DNA from: Nymphaea colorata
Lineage: Eukaryota; Streptophyta; Magnoliopsida; Nymphaeales; Nymphaeaceae
DNA length: 64,000 bases
Direction of reading: 5' to 3'
NCBI RefSeq assembly: GCF_008831285.2
Contig: NC_045139.1
Location: 4,314,704-4,378,703, forward strand
Of this stretch, positions 1 through 9,779 are shown in pieces; position 1 is the first letter of the stretch, and every line of letters starts with the position of its first letter. The position numbers and the translations under genes are program-made. The notes beneath the pieces were generated by a model, which was not told where the DNA came from, did no database searches, and saw only the letters and a program-made list of their open reading frames with translations.

Positions 1-135
1 AAACCTTAATTCAGTATTGGACCTAGGTCTAGTTATATGGGGAAGCCCTAATTCAGTGTTGGATTTGAGTAGACCTAGGTCTAGTTATAGTGTTGGATTT
101 GAGTAGACCTAGGTCTAGTTATATGGGGAAGCCCT
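1..135. repeat. Short tandem repeats with an 18-bp core
   Basis: The core GACCTAGGTCTAGTTATA occurs at about 20-37, 72-89 and 106-123. The last two copies lie in 34-bp tandem units, and the flanking block TATGGGGAAGCCCTA occurs twice. The core contains the palindrome ACCTAGGT. No coding potential. It resembles diverged repeat debris around 34.8 kb and 38.2 kb, but the family is not identified. Confidence 0.7.
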
Positions 136-744
136 ACGAGACCCCGAGTCATTTTCTTGACAATTTGTTAACTATATATTTAGTGTCCCTTGGAAAATAA
201 ATTTTGTCTCGGCCGTGAATCCTAAGTCTCTTTACCTTTGGGTTTATTTAAAACAAGAGTCCCATTGTTTAAATTTTGACACATGCATTTAATAATTAAG
301 ATAGATACTAGCATGGAGCCTAACGCCCCTTCCGTCCCCACCCCCCCTCTCGAGATGGTATGCACTTAATCCAAAGTCTTCAACTTGACACCTTTCACAA
401 ACGAATTGTCCAAAATGATCATTTAACAGTAACAAGAGTGCAAAAAATTGAACGTTTCTTATTGCAACCCTTCTTCGTAGCAGAAGTATTTACTGGTCCT
501 TCAGAGAAGGGGATTTCAACTTATCCTTTTCTACTACGAACTTCAAAGTATATAGCAAATTGAAGAAATGACCCTAAATCTTTGTGTACTACTAATAAAA
601 TTATTTGGGATTCAGAAGTAAAAGAAATCATTTTATCTATTAATAGTGGTTAAATCAAAGTATTACCAAACCACACCCCTATTGCCACGGCTGTAGATAT
701 TGGTATTTTAAGAATACGACTCGATGACCAATAGTTAACGATGG
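136..744. other. Unassigned non-coding DNA
   Basis: AT-rich sequence with no convincing exon. The 67-residue frame at 360-563 lacks similarity to any family I recognise and has no gene-like context. Confidence 0.5.
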
Positions 745-1179
745 CTATTTGGATGGAATGAAAAAGGAGAGAAATGAACGGATGGAAAGCAAACAAAATG
801 AAAAGTGGAGAGAGATGAGAGGAAAAAAGAGAAGGAAATGGATGATAATAAGAAGTTACTTGGATAAAAAGGAAGTAAAAGGAAAGAGATTATTAAAATC
901 AAACATGACGATCGGGTATGCCGAAAGAGATTAGCAGGTCGGGTATGCTGAAAGAGAGAGGGAGAATAGCATACCTATGTAAACAAAACGATCGTGGAGG
1001 GAGAGAGAGAGCTGCATTGTTGATAACTTGATCGTCAAAAAAGAAGATGACATGTGTGGTATAGAAGATCAACATCTTTCCTTTCCATCTCATTCCCTCC
1101 ACTTTTGGAGGAATTGGATTTAAGCTAACCAATCACAGGAATGAATACTATCTCCCTCCCTCCCCTTCCGTCCAAACAG
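745..1179. mobile_element. Possible MITE bordering the copia remnant
   Basis: The left end reads CTATTTGGATGGAA and the reverse complement of the right end reads CTGTTTGGACGGAA, each followed by a G/A-rich run, so the ends look like imperfect terminal inverted repeats. The right end coincides with the point where copia RNase H similarity stops. I see no clear target-site duplication, so the boundaries and class are uncertain. Confidence 0.35.
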
Positions 1180-1573
1180 GTTGTAAGGGTCTAGAATGAA
1201 CATTGATTTTGAATCAGCCTTCAAGAAATGTGCCAAAGGTTCAATTACAGGATCAGCAAGTTGATGGGAAGGCGAAAGGTGTTCAACAACCAATTGATGT
1301 TGATTAACCAATTGCTTACTTTTCTGATAAAGAACTGGATTAGCAGTCAAGGTAATCCATATGTTTGACCTGATCGTACCTTTTTGCAACCAATCTCCCT
1401 TTATACTGTCCTACATTGACGTCTCACTTTCTTTAGATCTTGAAGATCCACTTGCACCTGATAACAACATAAGAGAGCCAAAGTCGATATGCCATTTTGT
1501 TGAAGGGCTTGCATTTCCTTGATCAGGGCATCCATCCATTCTGAGGATTTTAGCGCATGTGTACAGGTTTTGG

Positions 1574-2051
1574 TAGGGCTATTCAACGAGTCGAGCTAAC
1601 TCGAGCTTGATTCAAACTCGCTCAATAAATTTAACTCAAACTCGACTCCTTTATTAAACGAATCGAGGTCGAGTTAAGAAATGAACTCTACAACCTAAAT
1701 GAGTAGAGCTCGAGCTAAGTGGGCTCGACTCGGTTAAACTCTGTTAAGCTCAAGAAAGAAAATATAAAATACGTCTTATAAGTTTTTTTTTTTTAAAAAA
1801 GATTGCTCAAATGGGTATACACGTGACTGGTTTCATGTTCAAATCTATATGCTGCCACTTTCTTTAAAAAAAATAAATTTTTTTTAATAAAATGTTTGGC
1901 TCGGCTCAAGCCAATCTTCGACTCAAGCTTAATCGAGCCGAGTCGAGCTCGAGCTAATAAAATCGAAGTCGACGCGAGCTCCAGCTGAGTTCAAGTTTCT
2001 TTCAAGTCACTCGAGCCGAGTTCGGGTCAAACTTGCTCATGAACAGTTCTA
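1574..2051. mobile_element. Non-autonomous hAT MITE (GAGCTCGAGC-rich family)
   Basis: This 478-bp element is flanked by an exact 8-bp duplication, GGTTTTGG, at 1566-1573 and 2052-2059. Its ends are imperfect inverted repeats: the left starts TAGGGCTATTCA and the right, reverse-complemented, starts TAGAACTGTTCA. Eight-base duplications are typical of hAT transposons. Both ends are filled with GAGCTCGAGC-like repeats, and there is no transposase. It interrupts the copia remnant just upstream of the EWMDAL motif. Across the empty site the copia frame reads on without a break, which shows the insertion is later. A diverged relative lies near 21.4-21.8 kb. Confidence 0.85.
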
Positions 2052-2436
2052 GGTTTTGGGTTCTAGGTCGGCATCGGGTTTTGAGATAAGTGCAATAGTT
2101 AACGGGTGTGCAGTCGCAAGATAAACATTAGAAATCATAGCCTGATCTCGTGATCATACTATGGGTACAGGCAGGTGGTATAATTGGTGGTGGTGAAGGT
2201 TTGGTTTCTGGAGACATAGGGGAAGATGGTGATGCTAATGACACCAGAGTTGATTGGAGGGTCATCTACAAACATGATTTCATTATTTGACTGTAGTGGC
2301 GGATGAAGTTAATTAAGTGGTCCTAGTGAAACTCAAGGAATGAAAAATAGTTTTTGTTGAAGGTGACTTGTCTACTAATGTCTTGGAATTTGGGAGGCTG
2401 AAACAAACATATCCTTTAGGGGATGCATATCCTTTA

Positions 2437-2792
2437 GGGGATGTTTGATGGGGGTCAGAATTGTGGAATTCTAGAATTAAAATTCTCATTTTTTATGAAA
2501 TGATAATTACTTTATCAAAAAAAGCATTTTGATTAGGAATGGTAGGGTCATTCTTGAATCGAAATTCCAACATCATGATTCTATTCTAGGAAATGGAATT
2601 ATGATTCCAGAATTAAAATTTTTTCATCCCTCTTTAAGACATGTCATGATGGTCTTAGTTCATCAATTCTATAATTTTAATTCTGGAATTAAAATTACAT
2701 ACTATCGAGCATAAATAGAAATTTTGACGTGGTTTTTTATTTTTAGAATTTATATTCTAGAATCAAAATTCAAAGACATCAAAAACACTCCC
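2437..2792. mobile_element. Tourist-like (PIF/Harbinger) MITE
   Basis: A 356-bp element bounded by TTA on both sides (2434-2436 and 2793-2795). The left end is GGGGATGTTTGATG and the reverse-complemented right end is GGGAGTGTTTTTGATG, followed on both sides by GAATTCTAGAATT-like subterminal sequence. A TTA duplication with GGG..TGTTTG termini is the Tourist/PIF-Harbinger signature. It splits the copia integrase exactly at the conserved HKG motif. A 17-bp tandem duplication (ATATCCTTTAGGGGATG) overlaps its left edge. A partial relative starts near 33,100. Confidence 0.8.
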
Positions 2793-3870
2793 TTATGGAT
2801 GCTTGAGTAGCCTACGAATATATGTTTTAGGGGCTTGAATTCTAGATTGTGTATTCGGTATGGATGAAGATCAGGATAGGCAGCACATCCAAATATGCCA
2901 AGGAAACCATGATCAGGAAGCTCTTTTAAATAAAATCTCATGTGGGGACTGCCCATGCAAATCAACAATACGAATCTGATTCAACAAATAAGTGGCAGTG
3001 CTAAGAGCATGAATCCAAAACTCCATTGGAACACCACTATCCTTGAGAAAAAGTAGTCCAGTTTCAATGACGGATGGATGCTTCCATGCCGCAGCACTAT
3101 TCCTCATGAGTGTGTGGGTAGGACGTACCCCTCTCTATACCATGCTTTAGGAAAAATTTTTGAAGAGCGATAAACTCTCCACCACCATCCGAATGAAGGT
3201 ACTTTATCTTGGCATCAAATAAAATTTCAACTTTTTCTTTAAAAATTTTACGTGTCTGTTCAACGTCTGATTTGTGAGCAAGGAAGTAAACCTGCATATA
3301 TTTAATTTAGAAAATTCATCCATAAATGACACATAATAATAGTATTTGTCTTTGCTAATCAGTTGGGCCGGTCCCCATACGTCTAAGTGCACGACTTGAC
3401 TTGAAGACATGTTTTCTCTTTATGTCCAATCCATGAGAAAGGAAGAACATGCATTTTGCACACTGACACGCTTCACAAAACATAAAATTGTCGGCATCGT
3501 CATAAAAAGAAAATTTAGAGTTTGACAAAATAAACTTTCACAGTACTAATGTTCGCATGGTCTAATCTAGAATGCTCTATATTAAAAACATTCCTCTCTC
3601 CATATACCACCCGCTTCTATTCATTATTCTCCTCTTGTGCGGGTTGTGACAAATGAAGTTGACATAAGTTGTTTCTACTCTTTCCTTGCAGTCACTCCTT
3701 CCCACTTTGAGCGTCCTTTACCACAAAAGTCGGACGTGGATTCAAACTTGACATATATTATCCTTGAAAATTTATTGACAGAAAAAAAGGTTGTAAACCA
3801 TATCTGGGGCATGTAAAATACCAGTGAGTTGCATGCAGTAGGGTGGTGCATGCAACAGATATGCATCAAA

Positions 3871-5774
3871 AAATAAAGAAGTGGAGAGTTGGGGTATTTT
3901 AGGACTTTTTTTTAATCTTTAACATTTTCATTACTTTTTTGTTTTTATAGGGAGCCGCCGCTTATAACCAGCTTTGGGATTTGAAATCCTCAGCATCTAG
4001 CCAAAATCTCTGATTTAAGGTCAGATTAGCCTCTAATATCAGAATCTTATTTAAAAAATCACATATCTGAGGTTCACAACACACAGCAAAACAACTTCAA
4101 ATCTAATAGCCTACTACCTAAGAAATCTGTGGAAAATAATGCCCCATCTACCCATGTATAGTTATTATTTTGTTTCTTTATTTGCATCTTTATTGGACAT
4201 TGAACTAGTTAGAGTTTGAATGCAGGTTGGTATCCGATAGATCACTTTATTAGCTTTTGGTAAAGTTGTAAAACATATACTGCACTATGGCCCTTACGTT
4301 AATGGACTTTTTTCTTTTTCTTTTTCTTTTTTTATTAGCAAAAGTTAACAACGGCCAACTACCATATTATTATATTTTAGTTACTCCCAAATACTTTCTT
4401 ATATCCTTCCATTACTACTTTGTGTCCTGACTCCTGGTTCTTACCTTTTCGCAACCACACTAAATGTGCATGGGTATGGATATGTTAGATCACATAACTC
4501 TCACAAAATGTCATTAAACTTATATTGTAGCAAATGGTATTTGCTTTAACATAATTCTTTTTTCCTTTTTTTAACAAGCAAGTTGGGGTTAGACCGACTC
4601 CTACAAAGAGTCATAGAAAGACGGTCAAAAATATAGAGGAAGTCAAATCACTCTCACAAATCAAAATACCATACTCCTTAACAAAGTATAATTGTAATCT
4701 TTGATATGACCATGGTTAGTATCTAACCATGATTAGGAAGTGGTAAGAGCAGGTTGTATCTCTAACAGGTCCTGCCAGAAAAAAGAACTCTAAAAGGCAG
4801 GATCCATTATATAACAAACAAAAATGATGAATGATAAATTTTAGGAAAGCATATTCAACATCTATGACAAAGAGAATAAAAGAAATAATCTTGTATCACA
4901 CTGCACAATAAGGCGTTCACCTTATAAAGGAACTTGAATTCAGTTTTTGGGGTAGTCACTGTCAAATCTTAATGTGCTGCCACTCTGGACCTAATAAGTT
5001 TTTCGAAGCAAGCTATGTGAACCCTAAAAATGGTAGGCATAAAGTAAGGGAGCCATCAACCTCTATAAAACCATCTAACCCTTTAAAAAAACAAGAAAAA
5101 AGAAACATACTGTTCACCTATATATTCGTTTGAGAGTCACAAACAAGTTTGAAATCGCTTAGGATATGTCTTTAGCAATTCAAATAAAATAAAGCAAGCA
5201 TTGTTACTATTCCTTTCCTATATTCCTTAAGAATATGACACTTAAATTTATTTAAACTTAAACAAGCATTCTAGAAATCAAATAAGCATCGAATGACGGG
5301 AGAAACGGCAGGTATAATCCCTGTACTTCCACTGCCATAAATGAATCTAACTTTATGAGCAGTCAATAACAAATTGAAGTCGATCGAGTAATAACAAAGC
5401 AAAGAAATTAAGAAGAAAAGTACACCTCACAATTTTTTATGCCTCCCCAACAGCAGAGATTCACAGCATGGCTGCCAATAAAAGCAAAAGAAATCAAATT
5501 CACCTCGCTGGAGCGCTTTCAAATGTTCCTTTAGGGAAAAAAAAAAAAAAAAAGCATCCTCAGGACAGAGAAAAAAAGATACCCGTGGGGACTTCCACTT
5601 GAGGCGTTTTCCCTCCCACGCCAGTCGCCCACATTTGGAAAGTGTTAGCTTTCCAAACTTGGCAAAGTTCCAAAAGTCTCTAAATTTGAAAAGATGAACA
5701 AAAAAGGAACCATCATATGTTTCTCTGTACATTAATTATCAGTAATAAATATGACAACGCATGGTTGGTCGTCG

Positions 5775-5777
<3 letters not shown>
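3871..5777. other. Unassigned non-coding DNA
   Basis: T/A-rich DNA without recognisable exons, RNA genes or terminal repeats. The 101-residue minus-strand frame at 5427-5732 includes a poly-A/T-encoded Phe run and has no recognisable domain. Confidence 0.5.

Positions 5778-5811
<34 letters not shown>
5778..5811. repeat. (GA)n microsatellite
   Basis: A pure GA run of about 17 units, followed by looser purine-rich DNA to about 5870. It creates the poly-Ser/Leu frame seen on the minus strand, which is not a gene. Confidence 0.95.
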
Positions 5812-5815
<4 letters not shown>

Positions 5816-5933
5816 TGAATAAGAGAAGAGAGAGAGGGAGGGAGGGAGAGAAGAGAAAGAAAAGTTAAAAAGTACCATAATGTAAAAAGATTGAGCAGAT
5901 GTTACTTCTGGAAAGAGAGAAACAGAGAGGGGG

Positions 5934-6017
5934 AAAGATAGAAAGTAACAATATACAAGAATAGAACAAATGCTATAAAGATAGAAAGTAACAATATACA
6001 AGAATAGAACAAATGCT
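5934..6017. repeat. 43-bp tandem duplication
   Basis: The unit beginning AAAGATAGAAAGTAACAATA is present twice in direct, adjacent order with a 43-bp period and no mismatches that I can see, so it is a recent slippage or duplication event. Confidence 0.85.
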
Positions 6018-7210
6018 AGTTTTGAAAGGAGAGAAATATGATTGAATAAAAATATGAAGAAAGAAACAGTGGCAGAACGAGCAGCACAGTGCACGCTCTT
6101 GGCTCAGCTGAAACGGCGCCGAAAGAGCACTGCAGCACAGCGTTGGGCTTCACATGCCAAGTGTCATGTCAGCGGCAAAGCAAAGGGAGGTGCATAAACA
6201 ATTGGGGTGCGGCCACGTCTCCATGAGTGAAACCCCCACCAAACAAGAGACCCCCCACTTCCCATTATCAATCCAAATCTATTCCTCCTCAACAAATCAA
6301 CAAAGGAGAAAGGAACGCCTGTTCTTTCGAGTCCAAAGTTGACCGTGGGAATTTTGGGATAAGATTCACCGTCAATTTTGCTGGTTCTCCATCTCTCAAT
6401 ATTCTTCTTCCTTTTCTCTTTTAGTTTGTTTTTTTAATTGTTTTAAGACTTTCTTCGTGTATCCTTCTCATTTTAGACAAGTATTTACAGAACAGGAGGC
6501 TTTCTCGTGTCACGCTGTCTTTGTGAGTTCCATCCACGGGCTTACCTAAACCGCGTTCTTATCTCACACTTTTAGTGTGATCATAACTGTTAGCACAAAT
6601 ATGAATCCTTGGTGAGAGTTAAAAGAAAAGAAGAATCTATGCAAAGCAGCAGTCTGTTTCACTATGAACTAAAGATGCTACCACCATTTGGGCCATAGAC
6701 TCATTTGAGCGACAAGCATAATAATTATAAGCATGTAGTTGCAGGCAATCGGCTTGTGGGTAGGGAGATAATTTGATCCAATTAAGCCTGAGGAAAAGAG
6801 CCCTTCATGTCCAATCAATGGGACAACTCAGTTTTTTACTGGAATCTGAATTGGTCTAGGTGGGTGCAGTTTGATGAGGAAGGGGGCCTTCTGCCATTAT
6901 GGGCGGGACCATGCGCAGCAGAGATGAATGCGTGATATATATTATCTTCTTTGACAGCTTCAGACCAAATCAATGGTCCAAATGAATTTGCCCCAAGAAA
7001 GAATTTCTTCTTTTTACTTTTCAAATTTTCTTACTTTTAAATACATAAAACAAGGGAAAACATTATCTTCAGCTTATTTTACCAAAATTAGTTGCGGCAT
7101 GTGGTTTGCCTTCCATGCTTCTTGGCAAGTGAAACCGCTTTTGCTCTTCTGGCGCCTTCGAAATAGGCAGAAGAAAGGCACACGCAGGAGCATCCGGTGT
7201 GCTGCTCTCT
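6018..7210. other. Upstream region of the MIR156/157 locus
   Basis: No convincing coding exon. The stretch lies directly upstream of the miRNA promoter and may hold its distal regulatory sequence, but no specific element could be assigned. Confidence 0.4.
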
Positions 7211-7219
7211 CTATAAATA
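7211..7219 (+). promoter_or_regulatory. TATA box of the MIR156/157 gene
   Basis: CTATAAATA matches the plant TATA consensus and lies about 245 bp upstream of the mature miRNA. With usual plant spacing, transcription would start near 7243-7250. Plant MIR genes are RNA polymerase II genes with TATA boxes, so this is the best promoter candidate. Confidence 0.65.
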
Positions 7220-7366
7220 CGGCTATCAGTACTCGCTTCTTATCATGGAAGGCAAAACCTAGAAGAGAAAGTGAGAGGGGGATGTAAACCTCCCCTTCTT
7301 CCTTTTCTAGTTCTGTCCCTCCCCATTACTTTTCTTCTGTTCTTTTGAGATGTTGGGGTGAAAAGG

Positions 7367-7417
7367 ATGGTGGAGAAGATGGTGCGACGTGGGGAGCCCA
7401 AAGCCTTGTTTTGGTAA
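7367..7417 (+). CDS. Candidate miRNA-encoded peptide (miPEP), 16 aa
   Basis: Within the presumed primary transcript, between the TATA box and the hairpin, an ATG opens the 16-residue frame MVEKMVRRGEPKALFW, ending in TAA 38 bases before the mature miRNA. It is the longest of several 5' proximal small frames; a five-codon frame at 7245-7262, MEGKT, lies nearer the cap. Some plant pri-miRNAs encode short regulatory peptides, but a frame this short can arise by chance. There is no direct evidence that it is translated. Confidence 0.2.
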   Translation: MVEKMVRRGEPKALFW

Positions 7418-7455
7418 TGGTGGTGTGGTAAGAGGAGGCAGGGACTGTGGTGCTG

Positions 7456-7476
7456 TTGACAGAAGATAGAGAGCAC
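7456..7476 (+). ncRNA. miR157: Mature miR157/miR156 (5p)
   Basis: A 21-base arm beginning with T and continuing TGACAGAAGATAGAGAGCAC, identical to the miR157 form as I know it. The 5' U favours AGO1 loading. Expected targets are SPL transcripts. Confidence 0.93.
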
Positions 7477-7519
7477 TGATGGTAAAGTGCAACTGGGGAT
7501 GTGCGTTTTATGCATCTGT

Positions 7520-7540
7520 GCTCTCTAGGCTTCTGTCATT
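7520..7540 (+). ncRNA. miR157* (3p passenger strand)
   Basis: GCTCTCTAGGCTTCTGTCAT pairs with the mature arm and differs at one position from the usual miR157* (AGG in place of AGC). The offset is consistent with a two-base 3' overhang. Confidence 0.85.
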
Positions 7541-7551
7541 ACCTCGTGTCC

Positions 7552-9563
7552 TCTCCAGCGTCCTCTCCTTTTTATCTTTTCTCATTTGATTTCTTTCTTC
7601 TGTTATCTCGTGCCCTCATCTTTCTCCTTTTCTTGAGGTTCCTGCGTTTGATGTGTCAAATGACTGGCGAGCCTAATGATTTGCAGTATTTTTCCTCTCT
7701 TCAGGTTCGATGCTTGGTCCGTAGGGATGTGGGGAGACGTGCTTCCTGCTCAACGACTGTGATGGGACGTCTCTAGGGAAAACAACCCCTCTCTGCGCTT
7801 GCTTATCATCTCGGGCCGGGGGTGCGTTTTCTTTGTGGATTCAAGAGCCAAAGTACCGACTGAGATCTGTGTAAACCAACACCCAAGATTGGAAAAAGAT
7901 TAAACAAAGGATAGATCTGTAACGGACCATCCATGTTTCTGTTATTAAATGACGAAGAAAAAAGGAAAGCATGGTTCTGGACCTTGGTTTCTCAGGCTTC
8001 TTTTTCCTTCACTTGTAACCAACAAGACTTGTGTACTGTTCACTGCGTAAGAATAACCAAATGAAATCCATTAAGGGCTTGGCTCCTTGTTCATGTGTGC
8101 ATGTGCTTCCCTTTAGACGACTGGTTCTCTCAGTTACCAATGAGATTTTTGGGTTTTTTCCTTTTAGTTCTGTATCGGGTCTACTTTACAGGCCTCTGGC
8201 AGGGATATATAATATGTCCATTTTGAGCAATTGTATTAGAAGATATCATTGCTGTTGAAGGAATCCTTGAAGGGTGTGTCTGTGTAGCATGCCTTTTGAA
8301 GTGCCCGATGGGTGCATGTGTTTCCCCTTAGGGCTATTCATGAAAAGAAACTGAAGTTATCAATACACAAAGCGTGGTGTCCTAGACGAGCCAAACTTGA
8401 CCAAGTTCCCATGACAAAAGCCCTGAAACATCTATTGGAAACCGCACAGTGTACTTTGAAAAACTATTGGATCCTTATTGGCTCCTGCCCCCGTCTTCTT
8501 CCTCATTATCACCCCTCAAAGTTCTCCATTTTTCTGCAAAAATGATAGCAGGAGAAAGCGACTCATTCTCACGGTTCTCCGTTGAAAGGCAAGTGTGAGC
8601 ATCTTATCCTTCTCATGGAGCAAGCCGGCTGAAATCTAACAGGCGATCGTCTGCACAGCCATGGAATCATAAGGTAAACTTGGTGATTCATTTTCATACG
8701 ATTTCTCCTCTTTGGCTTTGCTTGTTTACTGGTTGTTTATCCGTTCTGTGTGATGTACTACGAAGCAGGATGTAATATTATATTAACTGAGGATGCCACT
8801 TCTAGTAGCGGACTTTATTTGCATAACCTGGTGTTTCTTGTTCATTCTCCTCGCGATTCAGATAAGTGTTTCTTTGAAGATAACTATCAGATGTCCCATC
8901 ATGTGGAAAATATGTACTCTGCTAATTATCTGGTTCAAACAACTGTTATAAGTTGATGAATCTTTGCCAACAAACATTTGGAAATATGGATCTTGTCATT
9001 ATTTAATGTCTTTTATGTTCTCATGATCACGACGTGTTCAATTTTATGTCGACGCCTGAACCTGAAAAGACCTGAGAATGTCGAGACTTCGTAAGCGTGT
9101 CTACCCCCTGAGTAGAAGAAGGATTTAGCATTTAACAACAATATATTTTTCTCATTAAGAGATTTCCAGCTTGTCGATTGTCGAGCATAGATAAATTATA
9201 TATATAATTGTTGATTAGAAAGCACCTGATAGTGTTTCCTTTGCAATCAAATCTGTCGTCATGGGAAGCTTTCCGCGATTAGAAACGGTGCAGGTCACAT
9301 CTGGGGTTCTCATCACAAAAAATAGAATTCAAGGCTGTTGTGTTCCTAAAGCATGTATGCTAGACCTGCCTTATAGGCAATAATACCTCTCTCATCTGCA
9401 TGACAAATGAGTTTTACCATTCAAAAAATCCAAAGGTGGTCCGGTCAGTTGACTAACTGGAGTAATCTAAACCACAATCTTATGTATACGAAGTGTACTG
9501 GGTGCAATTTACTTGTTTATTTTGTCCCTTGGTGAACTTATGTAAGTTAGTCTATTGTTGTCC

Positions 9564-9566
<3 letters not shown>
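7552..9566 (+). other. Probable pri-miR156/157 downstream transcript region
   Basis: No protein family is recognisable. The 91-residue frame at 7501-7776 overlaps the miRNA hairpin and is a shadow. A plausible splice donor (AAG|GTAAAC) lies near 8673, consistent with a spliced non-coding primary transcript, but exon limits cannot be set from sequence alone. Confidence 0.35.
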
Positions 9567-9598
<32 letters not shown>

Positions 9599-9728
9599 CC
9601 CTTTACTTTCACACCTCTCTCCCTCTCTCCCTCACTGTGTCACTCATTCTCTCCCTTTATGTAAAATTAATCTACTGTTCACCTCCCTTCCCTCTCTTTC
9701 TCCTTCTGTAAAGTTAATCTGTTATTGT

Positions 9729-9772
<44 letters not shown>

Positions 9773-9779
9773 CCCTCTC
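9567..9779. repeat. Two (CT)n microsatellites
   Basis: CT runs at 9567-9596 and 9732-9779 are separated by a pyrimidine-rich stretch in which TGTAAARTTAATCTRYTGTT recurs, so the block looks like a local duplication of a CT-tract unit. The Leu/Ser-rich frames over it are artefacts. Confidence 0.9.

Larger units (their letters stand above)
1180..3870 (-). mobile_element. Degenerate Ty1/copia retrotransposon (pol remnant)
   Basis: Read on the minus strand the fragments fall in copia order. A protease/linker piece (3675-3869, FFSVNKFSRIIYVKF) comes first. A GAG-pre-integrase piece follows (HSRLDHANIS, then a CEACQCAK zinc-finger-like stretch near 3460). Integrase core pieces lie at 2750-3410 (HLDVWGPAQ, HSDGGGEF, and the GYSSIHKG motif). 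A linker follows (MITRSGYDF), then the start of reverse transcriptase (EWMDALIKEMQALQQNG, near 1520) and an RNase H tail (SPSHQLADPVIEPLAHFLK, 1200-1389). Frameshifts and stops separate the pieces, and most of reverse transcriptase is missing, so it is dead. Two younger MITEs sit inside it. No LTR pair was recognised. Confidence 0.85.
7442..7551 (+). ncRNA. MIR156: MIR156/157 precursor hairpin
   Basis: The stem-loop contains the conserved 5p miRNA at 7456-7476 and a near-complementary 3p arm at 7520-7540. The 20-base core TGACAGAAGATAGAGAGCAC is the miR157 form of the miR156 family. The duplex is nearly perfect apart from one A/CC bulge, and the lower stem continues outward (GGGAC...GTCC). 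The loop is about 43 bases and contains GATG...CATC pairing, as in other MIR156/157 precursors. In land plants this miRNA cleaves SPL mRNAs and controls the juvenile-to-adult phase change. A TATA box lies upstream. Both arms agree, so it looks intact. Confidence 0.95.

Noticed and set aside
5732-6094. 120-residue minus-strand ORF rich in Ser/Leu
   Set aside because: Generated by the (GA)n tract and the 43-bp tandem duplication.
7501-7776. 91-residue ORF overlapping the miRNA 3p arm
   Set aside because: Starts inside the hairpin loop and is Phe/Leu-rich from pyrimidine tracts; the miRNA explains the conservation.
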